The notes beneath the pieces are model-generated. The model was not told where the DNA came from. It made no database searches and saw only the letters and a program-made list of their open reading frames with translations. Below are positions 25,639-35,355 of a stretch of DNA of 64,000 bases, one piece after another; position 1 is the stretch's first letter; every line of letters starts with the position of its first letter. The stretch comes from CAVQBP01 sp963723205 (lineage in GTDB: Bacteria; Bacteroidota; Ignavibacteria; Ignavibacteriales; Ignavibacteriaceae), in the NCBI GenBank assembly GCA_963723205.1, contig CAVRQC010000044.1, positions 134,981-198,980 on the forward strand. The letters run 5' to 3'. The position numbers and the translations under genes are program-made.

Positions 25639-26796
25639 TTATTTATTACTCTGTGCTAATAAATCTTTAACTCTACTATTAATAACTTCTCCTTTATAAG
25701 TTATAAGTGAACCTTTTACTATTTCATCCTCCAGGTCCAATTCTATTTTTCCTTCTTTATTTAAATAACTTATAAGGTTCAAAATATTTTTAGAATACAT
25801 TTCACTTGCATGGTATGGAACTAGGCTTGGCAAGTTAGGTTCACCAACTATTGTTACACCGTATTTTTTTTCAGTCTTCCCTTTCTCACTGATTTCACAA
25901 TTTCCACCGAATTCAACAGCCATATCCAGGATGACGGAACCTTCCCGCATATTCTTTACCATTTCTTCAGTTACCAGCACGGGAGCTTTTTTACCGGGAA
26001 CTAAAGCTGTTGTTATTACGATATCAGCTTCAGTAACATGTTTAAATATTAATTCCTTTTGTTTTTTCAGAAATTCTTCCGATGCTTCCTTAGCGTATCC
26101 TCTCTCATCCTCCATAGAAGCATCTGTTTCAACCTCAATAAATTTTCCGCCAAGACTATGAACTTCCTCTTTCACAGCAGGACGTATATCAGAGACTTCA
26201 ACGACCGCACCGAGTCTTTTGGCAGTTCCTAGTGCCTGCAGACCAGCAACACCGGCACCCATTATTACAACTTTTGCCGGCGAAATTGTACCTGCTGCCG
26301 TCATCATTAACGGAAAAATTTTCCCAATCAGGTTTGCTGTGAGCAGGACACTTTTATATCCTGAAATGTTAGCTTGTGAACTAAGTGCATCCATCTTTTG
26401 TGCAAGCGTTGTTCGTGGAATCATATCCATTGAAATAACGTCGATCTCTTTCTCTGCACATTGACTGGCAAGCTCATAATAATGAAGAGGATATAAAAAA
26501 GTAATTAATAGGGTACCTTTTTTCATCAAGTCAATTTCATTTTTGTTTAATTCGGGATGTACAAGAGGTCTCTGAACTTTTAAAATTATTTCGGAGATAT
26601 TATATATCTCTTCAATATTATCAATTACCTTGGCTCCCGCAGATTCATACTTATCATTTGTAAAACCGGCCCTTAGTCCTGCATTTTTTTGAACATTTAC
26701 TTGGAAACCCGTTTTTATTAACTTTGATACAACATCAGGAACTATTGCAACCCTGTTTTCTCCTTCTAAAATTTCTCTTGGAATACCTATTACCAC
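25639..26796 (-). CDS. pntA1: NAD(P) transhydrogenase subunit alpha, NAD-binding part
   Basis: 385 residues. Opens VIGIPREILEGENRVAIVPD, the AlaDH/PNT N-terminal fold. The NAD-binding motif VVIMGAGVAGLQALGTAKRLGA lies near 178. It forms the soluble dI domain that binds NADH and passes hydride to PntB. First gene of the pntA1-pntA2-pntB operon. It could in principle be alanine dehydrogenase, but the neighbouring pntA2/pntB genes decide. Confidence 0.94.
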   Translation of the reverse strand: MVIGIPREILEGENRVAIVPDVVSKLIKTGFQVNVQKNAGLRAGFTNDKYESAGAKVIDNIEEIYNISEIILKVQRPLVHPELNKNEIDLMKKGTLLITFLYPLHYYELASQCAEKEIDVISMDMIPRTTLAQKMDALSSQANISGYKSVLLTANLIGKIFPLMMTAAGTISPAKVVIMGAGVAGLQALGTAKRLGAVVEVSDIRPAVKEEVHSLGGKFIEVETDASMEDERGYAKEASEEFLKKQKELIFKHVTEADIVITTALVPGKKAPVLVTEEMVKNMREGSVILDMAVEFGGNCEISEKGKTEKKYGVTIVGEPNLPSLVPYHASEMYSKNILNLISYLNKEGKIELDLEDEIVKGSLITYKGEVINSRVKDLLAQSNK

Positions 26797-26999
26797 TCTT
26801 TACTCCTCACTTTAATTAGAAGAAATTATTTTAAGTATTGAAATTAAAAGGAATTAGAAAGAAAACAAAACATAAAGATCACGTTTGTTTTTCTAATTGA
26901 AGAAGAGATACTTTAATATAAATATTATGATATTTTTATTACTAATTTAATTAAGAATATTGATGAACAAGTTTTATAAATAGAGCAGATTTACATTTA

Positions 27000-27809
27000 C
27001 TACAGCTCATCATATAATTTTCTAAACTTCTGGACATCCTCCCAGCAATCTTTTTTCCATTGAGGATTTCTAAGTAGTGCAGCCGGGTGATAAGTAACCA
27101 TAGCTTTAGCCCCCCTGAAATCAAAAACTTTACCTCTCATACTCGTTAAAGAACTTTTTTTATTCAAGAGTCCTTGGGCTGCTGTTAATCCAAGGCATAA
27201 TATTAGTTCAGGTTTTATTAAATCTATCTGTTTTAGTAAATATGGGGAACAGGTTTCCATTTCACCAAGAACAGGTGTTCTGTTTCCGGGAGGTCTGCAT
27301 TTTACAACATTACCGATAAATACATCATCGCGGGAAAATTTAATTGCTTTAAGTATATCAGTTAAAAGTTTCCCCGCCCTTCCAACAAAGGGATAACCCT
27401 GTTTATCTTCTTCGGCACCAGGGCCTTCCCCGATACACATGACTTTTGCATTTGAATTTCCTACTCCAAAGACAAATTTATTTCTCCCTTTATGAAGAAT
27501 ACATTTTGTGCAGCTACCAATATTCTTATGCAGTTCTTCTAAAGTTTCAGAAGATTCCCAAGTTTCTACTGCCTGTTTAGCAGGGTCTTCACATTCACTA
27601 AATGAAAATTGTTTATCATAAACTTGGTTTTTTGATGGAATTGTTTTTTTCTTAAGCATCGGATTTTCCGGTTCAATATAATTTTGATTTTTAGCAGCTT
27701 CTTCTATTCTTGTTTTCCTGGAATATTTCTCTTCGAATAAATCATTGCCGAAAATCTCTTTCTGATCTTTGAGCAGTTCAATTAATTTTTCTTTTACAGA
27801 AGCATTCAT
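27000..27809 (-). CDS. family 4/5 uracil-DNA glycosylase
   Basis: 269 residues. N-terminal ~85 residues are a charged linker. Then the [4Fe-4S] family 4 layout: CTKCILHKGRNKFVFGVG (about 100), GEGPGAEEDKQGYPFVGRAG (the uracil-binding GEAPG-like motif), FIGNVVKCRPPGNRTP with another cluster Cys, METCSPYL, and HPAALLRNPQWKK. It removes uracil from DNA. Its start is 20 bases downstream of the coaBC stop on the same strand, suggesting one transcript. Confidence 0.9.
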   Translation of the reverse strand: MNASVKEKLIELLKDQKEIFGNDLFEEKYSRKTRIEEAAKNQNYIEPENPMLKKKTIPSKNQVYDKQFSFSECEDPAKQAVETWESSETLEELHKNIGSCTKCILHKGRNKFVFGVGNSNAKVMCIGEGPGAEEDKQGYPFVGRAGKLLTDILKAIKFSRDDVFIGNVVKCRPPGNRTPVLGEMETCSPYLLKQIDLIKPELILCLGLTAAQGLLNKKSSLTSMRGKVFDFRGAKAMVTYHPAALLRNPQWKKDCWEDVQKFRKLYDEL

Positions 27810-27829
27810 AAGTAAGGTAAAGATAATTT

Positions 27830-29047
27830 CTATAGACTCAAAATTCCCGACAAGATATTATTTGCAGCCTGGAATTTTGATTGAAGGGGAAAATCTTTCT
27901 TTTTCCCGCTTTTATAAATGATTGCTATTTTATTTGTATCAAACTCAAAGCCACTGTTTTTACTAGTCAATGAATTCAAGACTATCATATCAAGGTTTTT
28001 ATTTTTTAACTTACTCTTTGCGTTTTTAATTTCATTATCAGTTTCAAGTGCAAAACCAACAATAATTTTATTCTCTTTTTTTAATGAAGATAAGATATCC
28101 GCATTCTCAACTAGTATAATTTCGGAAAGTTTTTCTTCTTTTTTAATTTTTTTATTAGAGAAGGTTTTAGGTTTAAAGTCCGCAACAGCCGCAGACATAA
28201 TCAGGATATCATTTTTTTTGATTTCCCTTTCAACCATCGATTTCATTTCATTTGCTGTTCGCACCTTTATCATGTTTATTTCCGGGTATGGTATTTGGGT
28301 CGAAGGTCCTGAAATAAGTGTAACACCTGCCCCTCTTAAATAAGCGGCTTTGGCAATTTGATAACCCATTTTCCCTGAAGAACGATTTCCGACAAAACGG
28401 ATCGGATCAATATCTTCGTAAGTTGGTCCGGCCGTTACTAAAACTTTTTTACCCATTAAATCTTTATTTAATCCCGACAAAACTAATTCAGCCGCATCAA
28501 CTATCTTAGAAACATCGGCTAATCTTCCCTTCCCTTTTAAACCGCTTGCCAATTCACCTTCTTCAGGTTCCACAAAAAAATATCCAAGTTCGGAAAGACT
28601 TTTTATGTTCTTAAGATTTATTGGATTCAAATACATATCTACATCTGCAGCAGGTGCAATTATTAAAGAGCACCTTAAAGCTGAAACTAATGTAGTTAAT
28701 GCATTATCTGCAAATCCATGAGCTATTTTTGCAATGGTATTTACTGTTGCCGGTGCAATGACCATTAAATCAGCCCATTGACTTAAATCAATATGCCAAG
28801 TTGAAAGTTTTGTACTACTTTTTTGTGATTTCGGAAAGATATTTACTATTACTTCGTCCCGTGAAAGAGTTGACAGAGTTAATGGTGTTATAAATTCACA
28901 GGCAGAGGGTGTCATTACTACTTTTACCTCTGCCCCGCGTTCTATTAATTTTCTTATCAATAAGCCGGATTTATACGCTGCAATACACCCTGTAACACCG
29001 ACAATAATCTTTTTTTTTGAAAGGATGTCATTTTGCATATATGACAT
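27830..29047 (-). CDS. coaBC: bifunctional phosphopantothenoylcysteine decarboxylase/ligase
   Basis: 405 residues. The decarboxylase (CoaC) domain has GVTGCIAAYKS and the catalytic His in WHIDLSQWADLMVIAPAT. The ligase (CoaB) domain starts near 195 with VLVTAGPTYEDIDPIRFVGN. The usual CoaC Cys segment ACGxxGxGRM reads ASGLKGKGRL here, so the Cys is Ser (AGC codon). This replacement seems frequent in Bacteroidota CoaBC to my memory, so the enzyme need not be dead. Makes 4'-phosphopantetheine for coenzyme A. Confidence 0.94.
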   Translation of the reverse strand: MSYMQNDILSKKKIIVGVTGCIAAYKSGLLIRKLIERGAEVKVVMTPSACEFITPLTLSTLSRDEVIVNIFPKSQKSSTKLSTWHIDLSQWADLMVIAPATVNTIAKIAHGFADNALTTLVSALRCSLIIAPAADVDMYLNPINLKNIKSLSELGYFFVEPEEGELASGLKGKGRLADVSKIVDAAELVLSGLNKDLMGKKVLVTAGPTYEDIDPIRFVGNRSSGKMGYQIAKAAYLRGAGVTLISGPSTQIPYPEINMIKVRTANEMKSMVEREIKKNDILIMSAAVADFKPKTFSNKKIKKEEKLSEIILVENADILSSLKKENKIIVGFALETDNEIKNAKSKLKNKNLDMIVLNSLTSKNSGFEFDTNKIAIIYKSGKKKDFPLQSKFQAANNILSGILSL

Positions 29048-29153
29048 TCGGGTAATTTATGGATATGATTTTTTATTGAAAAAGCAAAATGATTTTTTAA
29101 ACCTTACCAATCATTAAATTCACTAAAATTAATCCATTGTTATTAATTTTATA

Positions 29154-29450
29154 TTAGATCTTGTTTTTATATTCGTATTCTATTTTTCCTTCTAACAATT
29201 GTTCCAAAGCTTCAATATGAGGTTTTTCTTTCTTTTCCAGTTCAAGTGCAATCTTTAACTGAGCAGGATTTTCAATATCTTCATTCTCATCCTCGGTTCC
29301 GGTAGTAGGAATTGTACTTAATAATGCATTATACTCTATTTTATTTTCATCATTGATTTTGCGGGCTTTTTTTGCTGAAACTATAATTGCTTCATAAACA
29401 TTAGCAGCGCGTTCATCAATCACTCTTAAATCAACTGGTTCTACAGCCAT
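29154..29450 (-). CDS. rpoZ: DNA-directed RNA polymerase subunit omega
   Basis: 98 residues. PVDLRVIDERAANVYEAIIV followed by SAKKARKIND is the omega/Rpb6 motif in the form common to the Bacteroidota/Chlorobi group. It helps RNA polymerase assembly. It starts one base from the gmk stop on the same strand, and yicC-gmk-rpoZ-coaBC-udg form a long minus-strand operon in a conserved order. Confidence 0.88.
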   Translation of the reverse strand: MAVEPVDLRVIDERAANVYEAIIVSAKKARKINDENKIEYNALLSTIPTTGTEDENEDIENPAQLKIALELEKKEKPHIEALEQLLEGKIEYEYKNKI

Positions 29451-30026
29451 TTAATTATTCTCCTTATTTAATATATTATTTATTAAACTCTTTGTATCTG
29501 AAATTGCTTTTTCCAAATCTTTATTAACCACAAAATAATCAAATTTATCCTTAATACTCAATTCCATAATTGCTCTCTCCAATCTCTTTTTGAGATCCGT
29601 ATCATTTTCCGTTTTCCGGTTTTTCAGCCGTCTAATCAGCTCATTATGGCTTGGCGGAATCACATAAATTAAATTAGCTTCCGGGTAAATCTTTTTTATC
29701 GATAATGCTCCTTTTACATCAACCTCAAGTATAACAGATTTACCTTTGCTAATGTTTTCTTCTACAACACTTTTAAAAGTTCCATAATAATAATCGTATA
29801 CCTTTTCCCATTCAACAAATTCATCATTTTTTATTTTTTTCTCAAATTCTGCTTCAGAAATAAAAAAATAGTCTATTCCGTTCTTTTCATTATCTCTTTT
29901 CTTTCTGGTTGTAGCTGAAACAGAGAAAACCAGCCCTGAGATTTCATTAATAATTCTTTTTACAATTGAAGTTTTACCGGTACCGCTCGGGGCAGAAATT
30001 GCAATTATTGCTCCTCTTTTGTCCAA
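29451..30026 (-). CDS. gmk: guanylate kinase
   Basis: 191 residues. P-loop APSGTGKTSIVKRI (about 11-24), VSATTRKKRDNEKNGIDYFFI (GMP-binding region, TTR motif), VILEVDVKGALSIKKIYPEA and IYVIPPSHNELIRRLKNR. Converts GMP to GDP. Sits between yicC and rpoZ with gaps of a few bases, so it is in the same operon. Confidence 0.96.
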   Translation of the reverse strand: MDKRGAIIAISAPSGTGKTSIVKRIINEISGLVFSVSATTRKKRDNEKNGIDYFFISEAEFEKKIKNDEFVEWEKVYDYYYGTFKSVVEENISKGKSVILEVDVKGALSIKKIYPEANLIYVIPPSHNELIRRLKNRKTENDTDLKKRLERAIMELSIKDKFDYFVVNKDLEKAISDTKSLINNILNKENN

Positions 30027-30029
30027 GTA

Positions 30030-30902
30030 CTACTCAATATTTTGAATTTGTTCTCTGATTTTTTCTATCTCTTCCTTTATCAAGACAGTATTGTGCACAA
30101 TATCTGTTGAAATACTCTTTGAAGAAATTGTATTTGTTTCCCTGTTCATCTCCTGGCAAAGGAAATTTAACTTTCTTCCAGGTTCTTTATCTTTATCAAT
30201 GCTTTCAAGGAAAAATTTCAAATGGCTTCTTAGCCTGATACATTCTTCTGTAATATCGGCACGTTCTGCAATAACGGCTAATTCTAATTCCAATCTATCA
30301 TTATATGATGCAGTATCTTCAATCAACAATTTCATTCTTTCTTTGAACTTATCAAAATTTTCCTTAACACTTTTTTCAGCTTCACTTTCAATAAAACTTA
30401 ACTTACTTCCGATATTATCTATTCTTTTATGTAAATCTTTAGCTAATTCCTTACCTTCATTCTTTTTCATTTTTTTCAATTCTACCAAAGCAGCATTTAA
30501 CGCATCTTTTATGATATTAAATTCTTCTTCAGGAACTTCAAAATTGTCCGCTAAAAACATCTCTTTATTATCCAATAAATGAGATATTTTTATTTTTTCA
30601 TCTACTTTTGCAGCTTTTTTAATACTTTTTATTAAAGATAATAAATCACTTAGCTTTTCCTTATCAATTATTTCAAGATTATTATTATTGTTCTGCTTAA
30701 CTTGAATTGACACTGAAAGCTTTCCCCTGCTGATATTATTTTTTATTAATTCACGAAGTTCGATATCCTTGCTAATTAAATTAGACGGCAGTTTCAGGAA
30801 GATATCTAAATATCTGCTATTGATACTTTTTATTTCAACTTCGACGGAAAAGGAGTTGTTTTCAGCTTTTCCTTTTCCATAACCTGTCATGCTGCAGATC
30901 AT
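30030..30902 (-). CDS. yicC: YicC-family endoribonuclease
   Basis: 290 residues. Opens ICSMTGYGKGKAENNSFSVE and continues VEIKSINSRYLDIFLKLP, the YicC N-terminal fingerprint. The C-terminal DUF1732 ends with ELAVIAERADITEECIRLRSH, LNFLCQEMNRETNTISSKS and VLIKEEIEKIREQIQNIE. E. coli YicC is an RNase. It is the first gene of the yicC-gmk-rpoZ-coaBC-udg run. Cytoplasmic. Confidence 0.95.
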   Translation of the reverse strand: MICSMTGYGKGKAENNSFSVEVEIKSINSRYLDIFLKLPSNLISKDIELRELIKNNISRGKLSVSIQVKQNNNNNLEIIDKEKLSDLLSLIKSIKKAAKVDEKIKISHLLDNKEMFLADNFEVPEEEFNIIKDALNAALVELKKMKKNEGKELAKDLHKRIDNIGSKLSFIESEAEKSVKENFDKFKERMKLLIEDTASYNDRLELELAVIAERADITEECIRLRSHLKFFLESIDKDKEPGRKLNFLCQEMNRETNTISSKSISTDIVHNTVLIKEEIEKIREQIQNIE

Positions 30903-31121
30903 AATAAACCTTAAAAAAAGAAAGTAAAAATAGTAATTTTTGAGCTTTTTAACAAAGAAAAGAGTTAACTATAACTTATTAAGCACATGCACTTTTTGTA
31001 TTAAAAAAATTAAAATAAACACAAAATCGTAGATTTTATGATAAAGCTTAAGCTAAACTTCATTCCCCTTATAATGTATTCTAAATTATCTCTTAATGGA
31101 ATTAGATATTTCCAAAAGTAA

Positions 31122-31535
31122 TTAAACTTTCCCCTCAGACATTATCAAAATTTCATCCCATTGTTCATCATTTACAGAAAAGATATTTAATTCGGGAATA
31201 TTCAATAAATCAAAATTTCTAAACTTGGGATTAAGTTTTAATTCCCATAGGGCTACCGGTCTTTCTAATTGTTTAACAGGTTTAATATCAACTACAATTT
31301 CACTGTTATTAGGAGCCTCTCTTTTATATGAGTTGGAGACTGCTTCCGCAGTACCTATAATTTTTTTTTCATCACCGCTATGAAAAAAAACTATAGTATC
31401 GCCTTTAGATATGTTTTTGAGTCCTTTCCTTTCAATAATATTTGCAACGTTACTCCAAGTATATTCTTTGTCCTCTAATAACCTTACAAAAGAATACTCG
31501 GCAGGATCAGTTTTAAATAACCAGTGTTTATTCAT
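31122..31535 (-). CDS. EVE-domain protein
   Basis: 137 residues. KHWLFKTDPAEYSF, YTWSNVANIIERKGLKNISK and GDTIVFFHSGDEKKIIGTA define the EVE (PUA-like) fold that binds modified bases in DNA or RNA. ELKLNPKFRNFDLLNIPELN is the usual C-terminal part. Role likely RNA modification-related; exact ligand unknown. It stands alone, with 219 bases to yicC and 86 to the BamA-like gene. Confidence 0.88.
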   Translation of the reverse strand: MNKHWLFKTDPAEYSFVRLLEDKEYTWSNVANIIERKGLKNISKGDTIVFFHSGDEKKIIGTAEAVSNSYKREAPNNSEIVVDIKPVKQLERPVALWELKLNPKFRNFDLLNIPELNIFSVNDEQWDEILIMSEGKV

Positions 31536-31621
31536 AAATCCTCCTACCTAAATTGAAATTGAAAATTTGATTATAAGTAAATTTATTTAATAAAAATTAA
31601 AAGATAATTTTCCCGAATATC

Positions 31622-33634
31622 CTAAAATGCTTCTCCTATTCCAAAATGAACCTCAAGATTTTCGAAGAAATGCTTGTTCCAATTATTCCAAATATATTTC
31701 TTAGCTATAGGATCATAAAATTTAAATCCAAAATCAATCCTAAAAGGAGCGATTTGTGTGTAATATCTGAAACCAGGTCCAATTGCCTGGGCCAGTTCAT
31801 CATATCTAAATGGTTTATATCCTATCCAGGTATTACCATAATCATAAAATAAAACAACTCCAAAACTCGATAAGAACCTGTATCTATATTCAAACGATCC
31901 CTCGATAAGAAAGGTTCCTCCCTTAATATTTTTACCTTGGGCATTTTGAATCAAAGGCGCATTTTGAGGATGAAGTTGATTTGCTCTCCAGCCTCGTACT
32001 GAGTTATTACCACCGACATAAAATGTTCTGTTAAGCGGAATACCGGAATAATCACCAATATAAGTATGGATGTCGCCAACTTTTGCTTTTACTGCAAAAA
32101 TATTGTTTTTCTTTAAATCGAGAGCAAAATAAAATGAACTGCTTAGTAATAATTTGTAAAACATTACGTCATCAAAATTTTTCCCTGCAATTTTCGAAAA
32201 AAGATATGGAAATGCATTTGCATGTTCTGTCTGCAGAGATATATTGTATCCCTGAGTAGGAAAAAGAAGATCATTAGCTGTTGTTCGTCCAAAATTAGCT
32301 CCGATGAGTGAAATCAATTTTGTTGATAGTGGGCTATGGTATAAAAGATCATTTTCTTTAGTAACTTCAATGTTATAATATGTGCTTAAAAAATTTATAA
32401 ATGTATACTTAGGCAATTCGAATTCAAAAGTAAGTTTTGACCCATAGATCGTGAGGTTATAATCACTTTGCTTATTTATCTGCGCATAATTTTCCCATGT
32501 CCCAAAAATTGGCTTGCTGAAAAGATATGGCTGGTCAATTGTCATTCTGAAATCTATATACCCTAATAAAGATGTATCACGAAGTGAAAACTTCTTGAAT
32601 ATCTGAGCAAAGTCAATATGGGAAATATTCTGAACAGCAAATGAAGGGCTAATTGTTAATTTCCTTGCATTGCCTAAAAAATTTTTCCTTATATATGAAG
32701 TACTTAAACCGACATTTATTGCATGGTTCTGATCGTTTAAAATGATTTCCGGGGAAAGTTCATTCATTAACCCGATGCTTCCATTTAAATTCAGTGGAAC
32801 ACCGTTTCCTAATGTATCTTTCGCATCAGCGGACAAAATTACCGAATTAAATAACCCTGTTCGGTATAATCTGACTTGTCTTTGACGGATTTTCTCAAGA
32901 TTAAAATAATCACCCTTGTTAATATCAGTAATATCACGCAATAATTTGTCATTTACTTCCAAAGCCCCTTCACCGGATTTATTTACAACTACGGAATCTA
33001 TGTGATAACTTTTCCCGGTAGAAAAATAAATATCCAGGTTAGCTAAATTATTTATTGTATCCCTGATAATTATAGTGCTATCAAATTTTGCAAGCATATA
33101 GCCCGAATTTAAAAGAACATTAACAGCCTGATCGATATTCTGTTGAACTGTCGACTGAGAATACCATTGTGATTTATCAAAAGTTAATTCATTTTCAACA
33201 TTCCCTTTTACCAAGAAAGGAAGAGTTTGAATTCCGATAATTGTGTCATTACCGAATTTTGAACGTTTATTCTCTTTCAATATATAAGTTAAATCAACAT
33301 CTTTATCAGCAGAATCGATATTATATTTATATGAAATTTTTGTCTCAAAAAAACCATTTGCATTGTAATAAGCATGTAAAGCACTTATGTCGATTTGTAT
33401 ATTAGATGAGTCAAAATAGACAGGTCCCTTTCCAAAACTTGTAAAAGAATTTAAAAACTGCCAAAACCATCCGGGACTTTCTTCTGAATAAATAACAGAA
33501 CTTAAAGTTGAAAAAGAATATTCATTATTACCTTCGAAATTTATCGATCTTAATTGATACTTTTCTTTCGTTTGCGGATAGCAATTTGCTGATATAACTA
33601 AAATTATAATATAAATAATCGAAACTTTGATCAT
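31622..33634 (-). CDS. BamA/TamA-type outer-membrane assembly barrel
   Basis: 670 residues. Signal peptide about 1-21. POTRA-like units occupy ~25-280 (YQLRSINFEGNNEYSFSTLSSV; a second at about 175-260). The C-terminal barrel contains a VRGW-like loop (NNSVRGWRANQL), the BamA/TamA hallmark, and ends with a final aromatic residue (EAF), as outer-membrane barrels do. It helps insert beta-barrel proteins. The full BamA is usually ~800-900 residues with five POTRAs; the shorter N-terminus favours a TamA-like or BamA-paralogue role. Confidence 0.82.
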   Translation of the reverse strand: MIKVSIIYIIILVISANCYPQTKEKYQLRSINFEGNNEYSFSTLSSVIYSEESPGWFWQFLNSFTSFGKGPVYFDSSNIQIDISALHAYYNANGFFETKISYKYNIDSADKDVDLTYILKENKRSKFGNDTIIGIQTLPFLVKGNVENELTFDKSQWYSQSTVQQNIDQAVNVLLNSGYMLAKFDSTIIIRDTINNLANLDIYFSTGKSYHIDSVVVNKSGEGALEVNDKLLRDITDINKGDYFNLEKIRQRQVRLYRTGLFNSVILSADAKDTLGNGVPLNLNGSIGLMNELSPEIILNDQNHAINVGLSTSYIRKNFLGNARKLTISPSFAVQNISHIDFAQIFKKFSLRDTSLLGYIDFRMTIDQPYLFSKPIFGTWENYAQINKQSDYNLTIYGSKLTFEFELPKYTFINFLSTYYNIEVTKENDLLYHSPLSTKLISLIGANFGRTTANDLLFPTQGYNISLQTEHANAFPYLFSKIAGKNFDDVMFYKLLLSSSFYFALDLKKNNIFAVKAKVGDIHTYIGDYSGIPLNRTFYVGGNNSVRGWRANQLHPQNAPLIQNAQGKNIKGGTFLIEGSFEYRYRFLSSFGVVLFYDYGNTWIGYKPFRYDELAQAIGPGFRYYTQIAPFRIDFGFKFYDPIAKKYIWNNWNKHFFENLEVHFGIGEAF

Positions 33635-33671
33635 TATTTAATTCTTTCTTGCACAGTTGATAAAGTTTCTA

Positions 33672-34298
33672 TCATATATCAATATTTACATCTTTAGAAA
33701 CTATTTGCAAGTTAGGATAATCCCTTTTAAAGTTGGCAATAAAAAAATTTTTTATTTCTGAATTATCAATATTGTTAGACAAAAAAAGAGAGATTTTTGA
33801 TTTTTTTAAAAAAAGATGTGCATAGAATGTTTTTTGATTTTTGAAGTCAATGATATAGGAAAAGATTTCGCCTCCTCCACTGCCGAGAAAATAATCCTGG
33901 GAACTATAAAATATTAATTCATAATCAAATGCTGGAAATTCAATTTTTTTAGTCAGAGATTCTTTGAATGAGCCTTTTAGTAAATTAGTTTGAAAAGTTT
34001 TTTTTAGTATATTTTTTTCAAGCTTTAATAAATAGAATTGAATACCCCATTCGCTTTTATTTTCGATCTCTGTTCCTGCAGCTATTTCGACAACTGAATC
34101 CTTATCGAAATTTCCTTTATAGGCAAATTTCATATCAGGTCCTAATATTTTTTCTGCTTCACTTGTCACTACAGCAGACTTATTATAATCTTTTGAAGGT
34201 TTCATCTTTTCAGCGGGATGTTTCCTTTCACCGCATGAAACTATAACCAGAGTTATTAATATAGATAACATATAATAACCTGACTTATTTGATAACAA
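33672..34298 (-). CDS. lipoprotein of unknown function
   Basis: 208 residues from a TTG at 34298 with AAGGA seven bases upstream; an ATG at 34271 is the alternative. Lipobox LVIVSC makes it a lipoprotein. No domain recognised; the middle has alternating strands (AYKGNFDKDSVVEIAAGTEI, GIQFYLLKLEK). It overlaps the L,D-transpeptidase-like gene by 14 bases, so the two are translationally coupled. Confidence 0.6.
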   Translation of the reverse strand: MLSNKSGYYMLSILITLVIVSCGERKHPAEKMKPSKDYNKSAVVTSEAEKILGPDMKFAYKGNFDKDSVVEIAAGTEIENKSEWGIQFYLLKLEKNILKKTFQTNLLKGSFKESLTKKIEFPAFDYELIFYSSQDYFLGSGGGEIFSYIIDFKNQKTFYAHLFLKKSKISLFLSNNIDNSEIKNFFIANFKRDYPNLQIVSKDVNIDI

Positions 34299-34980
34299 CT
34301 TTAGTTCCTTTCTTTATTACAGAATAAATTTCATCAATATTTTCATTACTAACTGCAATAGAACCGTTTGTCCAATTATAAACAAACGGCAAATTCTTAA
34401 AAATAGAATTATACTCACCTATTCCCTGTATTCCCATATTTCCTCCGAGTGCAGTATTACTACTTGGACAACCTTCATGATAAAATTCAAATTTTAATGT
34501 GTCAAATGTTTTTTGAGAAATCAATCCCATCCTTAATCCCTCCGTAGCATCATGTATATTGGGATAGTTTAGCCGTAAAAATTTATGATATTTACTGCTT
34601 GTATCTATTGAACATATCTGATAATCACCAACCGGGGTAGCATCATCATTCGCTTGAGCCTTTGGTATATTTATATTTTTACCAAAACTCGCTCTATATG
34701 ATTTAATTAAAACCGTATCTTCGTAAAGATTCAAAGTATAAGTTTTTCTATCGATTACTATATTTGGATTATCGAGTTTTGTAAAACCTTTTAACCTCAT
34801 TGCTTCCGATAGAGGTATTTCTCTTAAATTTATAATGATTCCGTATACAATCACTCCGGCCATAAATAAAATAATCCCGCCACTAAAATAAAGAGTATTT
34901 TTTAGCGTAGAAGTATTTATATACTTTCCAATTGAACTAATACTAAACTTTAATATTCTTTGATTTCTATCTCTTACCAT
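34285..34980 (-). CDS. L,D-transpeptidase-like (YkuD) protein lacking catalytic His and Cys
   Basis: 231 residues. One transmembrane segment at about 30-50 (YFSGGIILFMAGVIVYGIII), then a periplasmic YkuD fold: NIVIDRKTYTLNLYEDTVLI, a PKAQANDDATPVGDYQICS segment, LRLNYPNIHDA, MGIQGIGEY, NWTNGSIAVSNENIDEIY and GTKVVIK. Active members carry HG (IHG) and a catalytic Cys (NWTxGCIAL). Here Gln185 replaces the His and Ser207 (codon TCT) replaces the Cys. A Cys171 (HEGCPSS) exists elsewhere. So the protein either does not crosslink peptidoglycan in the usual way or belongs to a Ser-containing subfamily. Confidence 0.8.
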   Translation of the reverse strand: MVRDRNQRILKFSISSIGKYINTSTLKNTLYFSGGIILFMAGVIVYGIIINLREIPLSEAMRLKGFTKLDNPNIVIDRKTYTLNLYEDTVLIKSYRASFGKNINIPKAQANDDATPVGDYQICSIDTSSKYHKFLRLNYPNIHDATEGLRMGLISQKTFDTLKFEFYHEGCPSSNTALGGNMGIQGIGEYNSIFKNLPFVYNWTNGSIAVSNENIDEIYSVIKKGTKVVIK

Positions 34981-35355
34981 TAAATCCCAAGTTCTTAAGT
35001 GAACTTATTTTTTTCTTAGTTTTAAAATTTACAGAAAATATTACTAATTATTAGAGGTAAAGGCAGTTTATCTTCAATTTTTTAATAAGGGTATAGTTTG
35101 CCTGGGAATTCTTGAGTTAAGATACAATTACTTTTGAGAGAAATAATTTGCATCGGCTTTTCTAATAGGAAGTTTGATTAATGTAATGTAAATATTTATA
35201 AACTTTTCTTCTGTAGAGTTTCATAAAATTACCTTTTCCACAAGGCTAAAGGTATGCCGTAGAGTGTGCCAAAAGTGTGTCAAATTCATGGCACAATCGT
35301 AACTCACTTGAGGTTTAGAGAAAAGTTAAAACTAAGAAAACAATCAAAATATGAA
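34981..35355. other. intergenic region left of island
   Basis: 375 bases without a supportable gene. AT-rich. A short stretch at about 35258-35290 has GTGCCA and TGGCAC in inverted orientation. The frames that cross the displaced tRNA copy (35266-35534) are artefacts of that repeat. Confidence 0.5.

Noticed and set aside
30091..30582. 163-residue frame antisense to yicC
   Set aside because: Shadow of the clearly recognised yicC gene.
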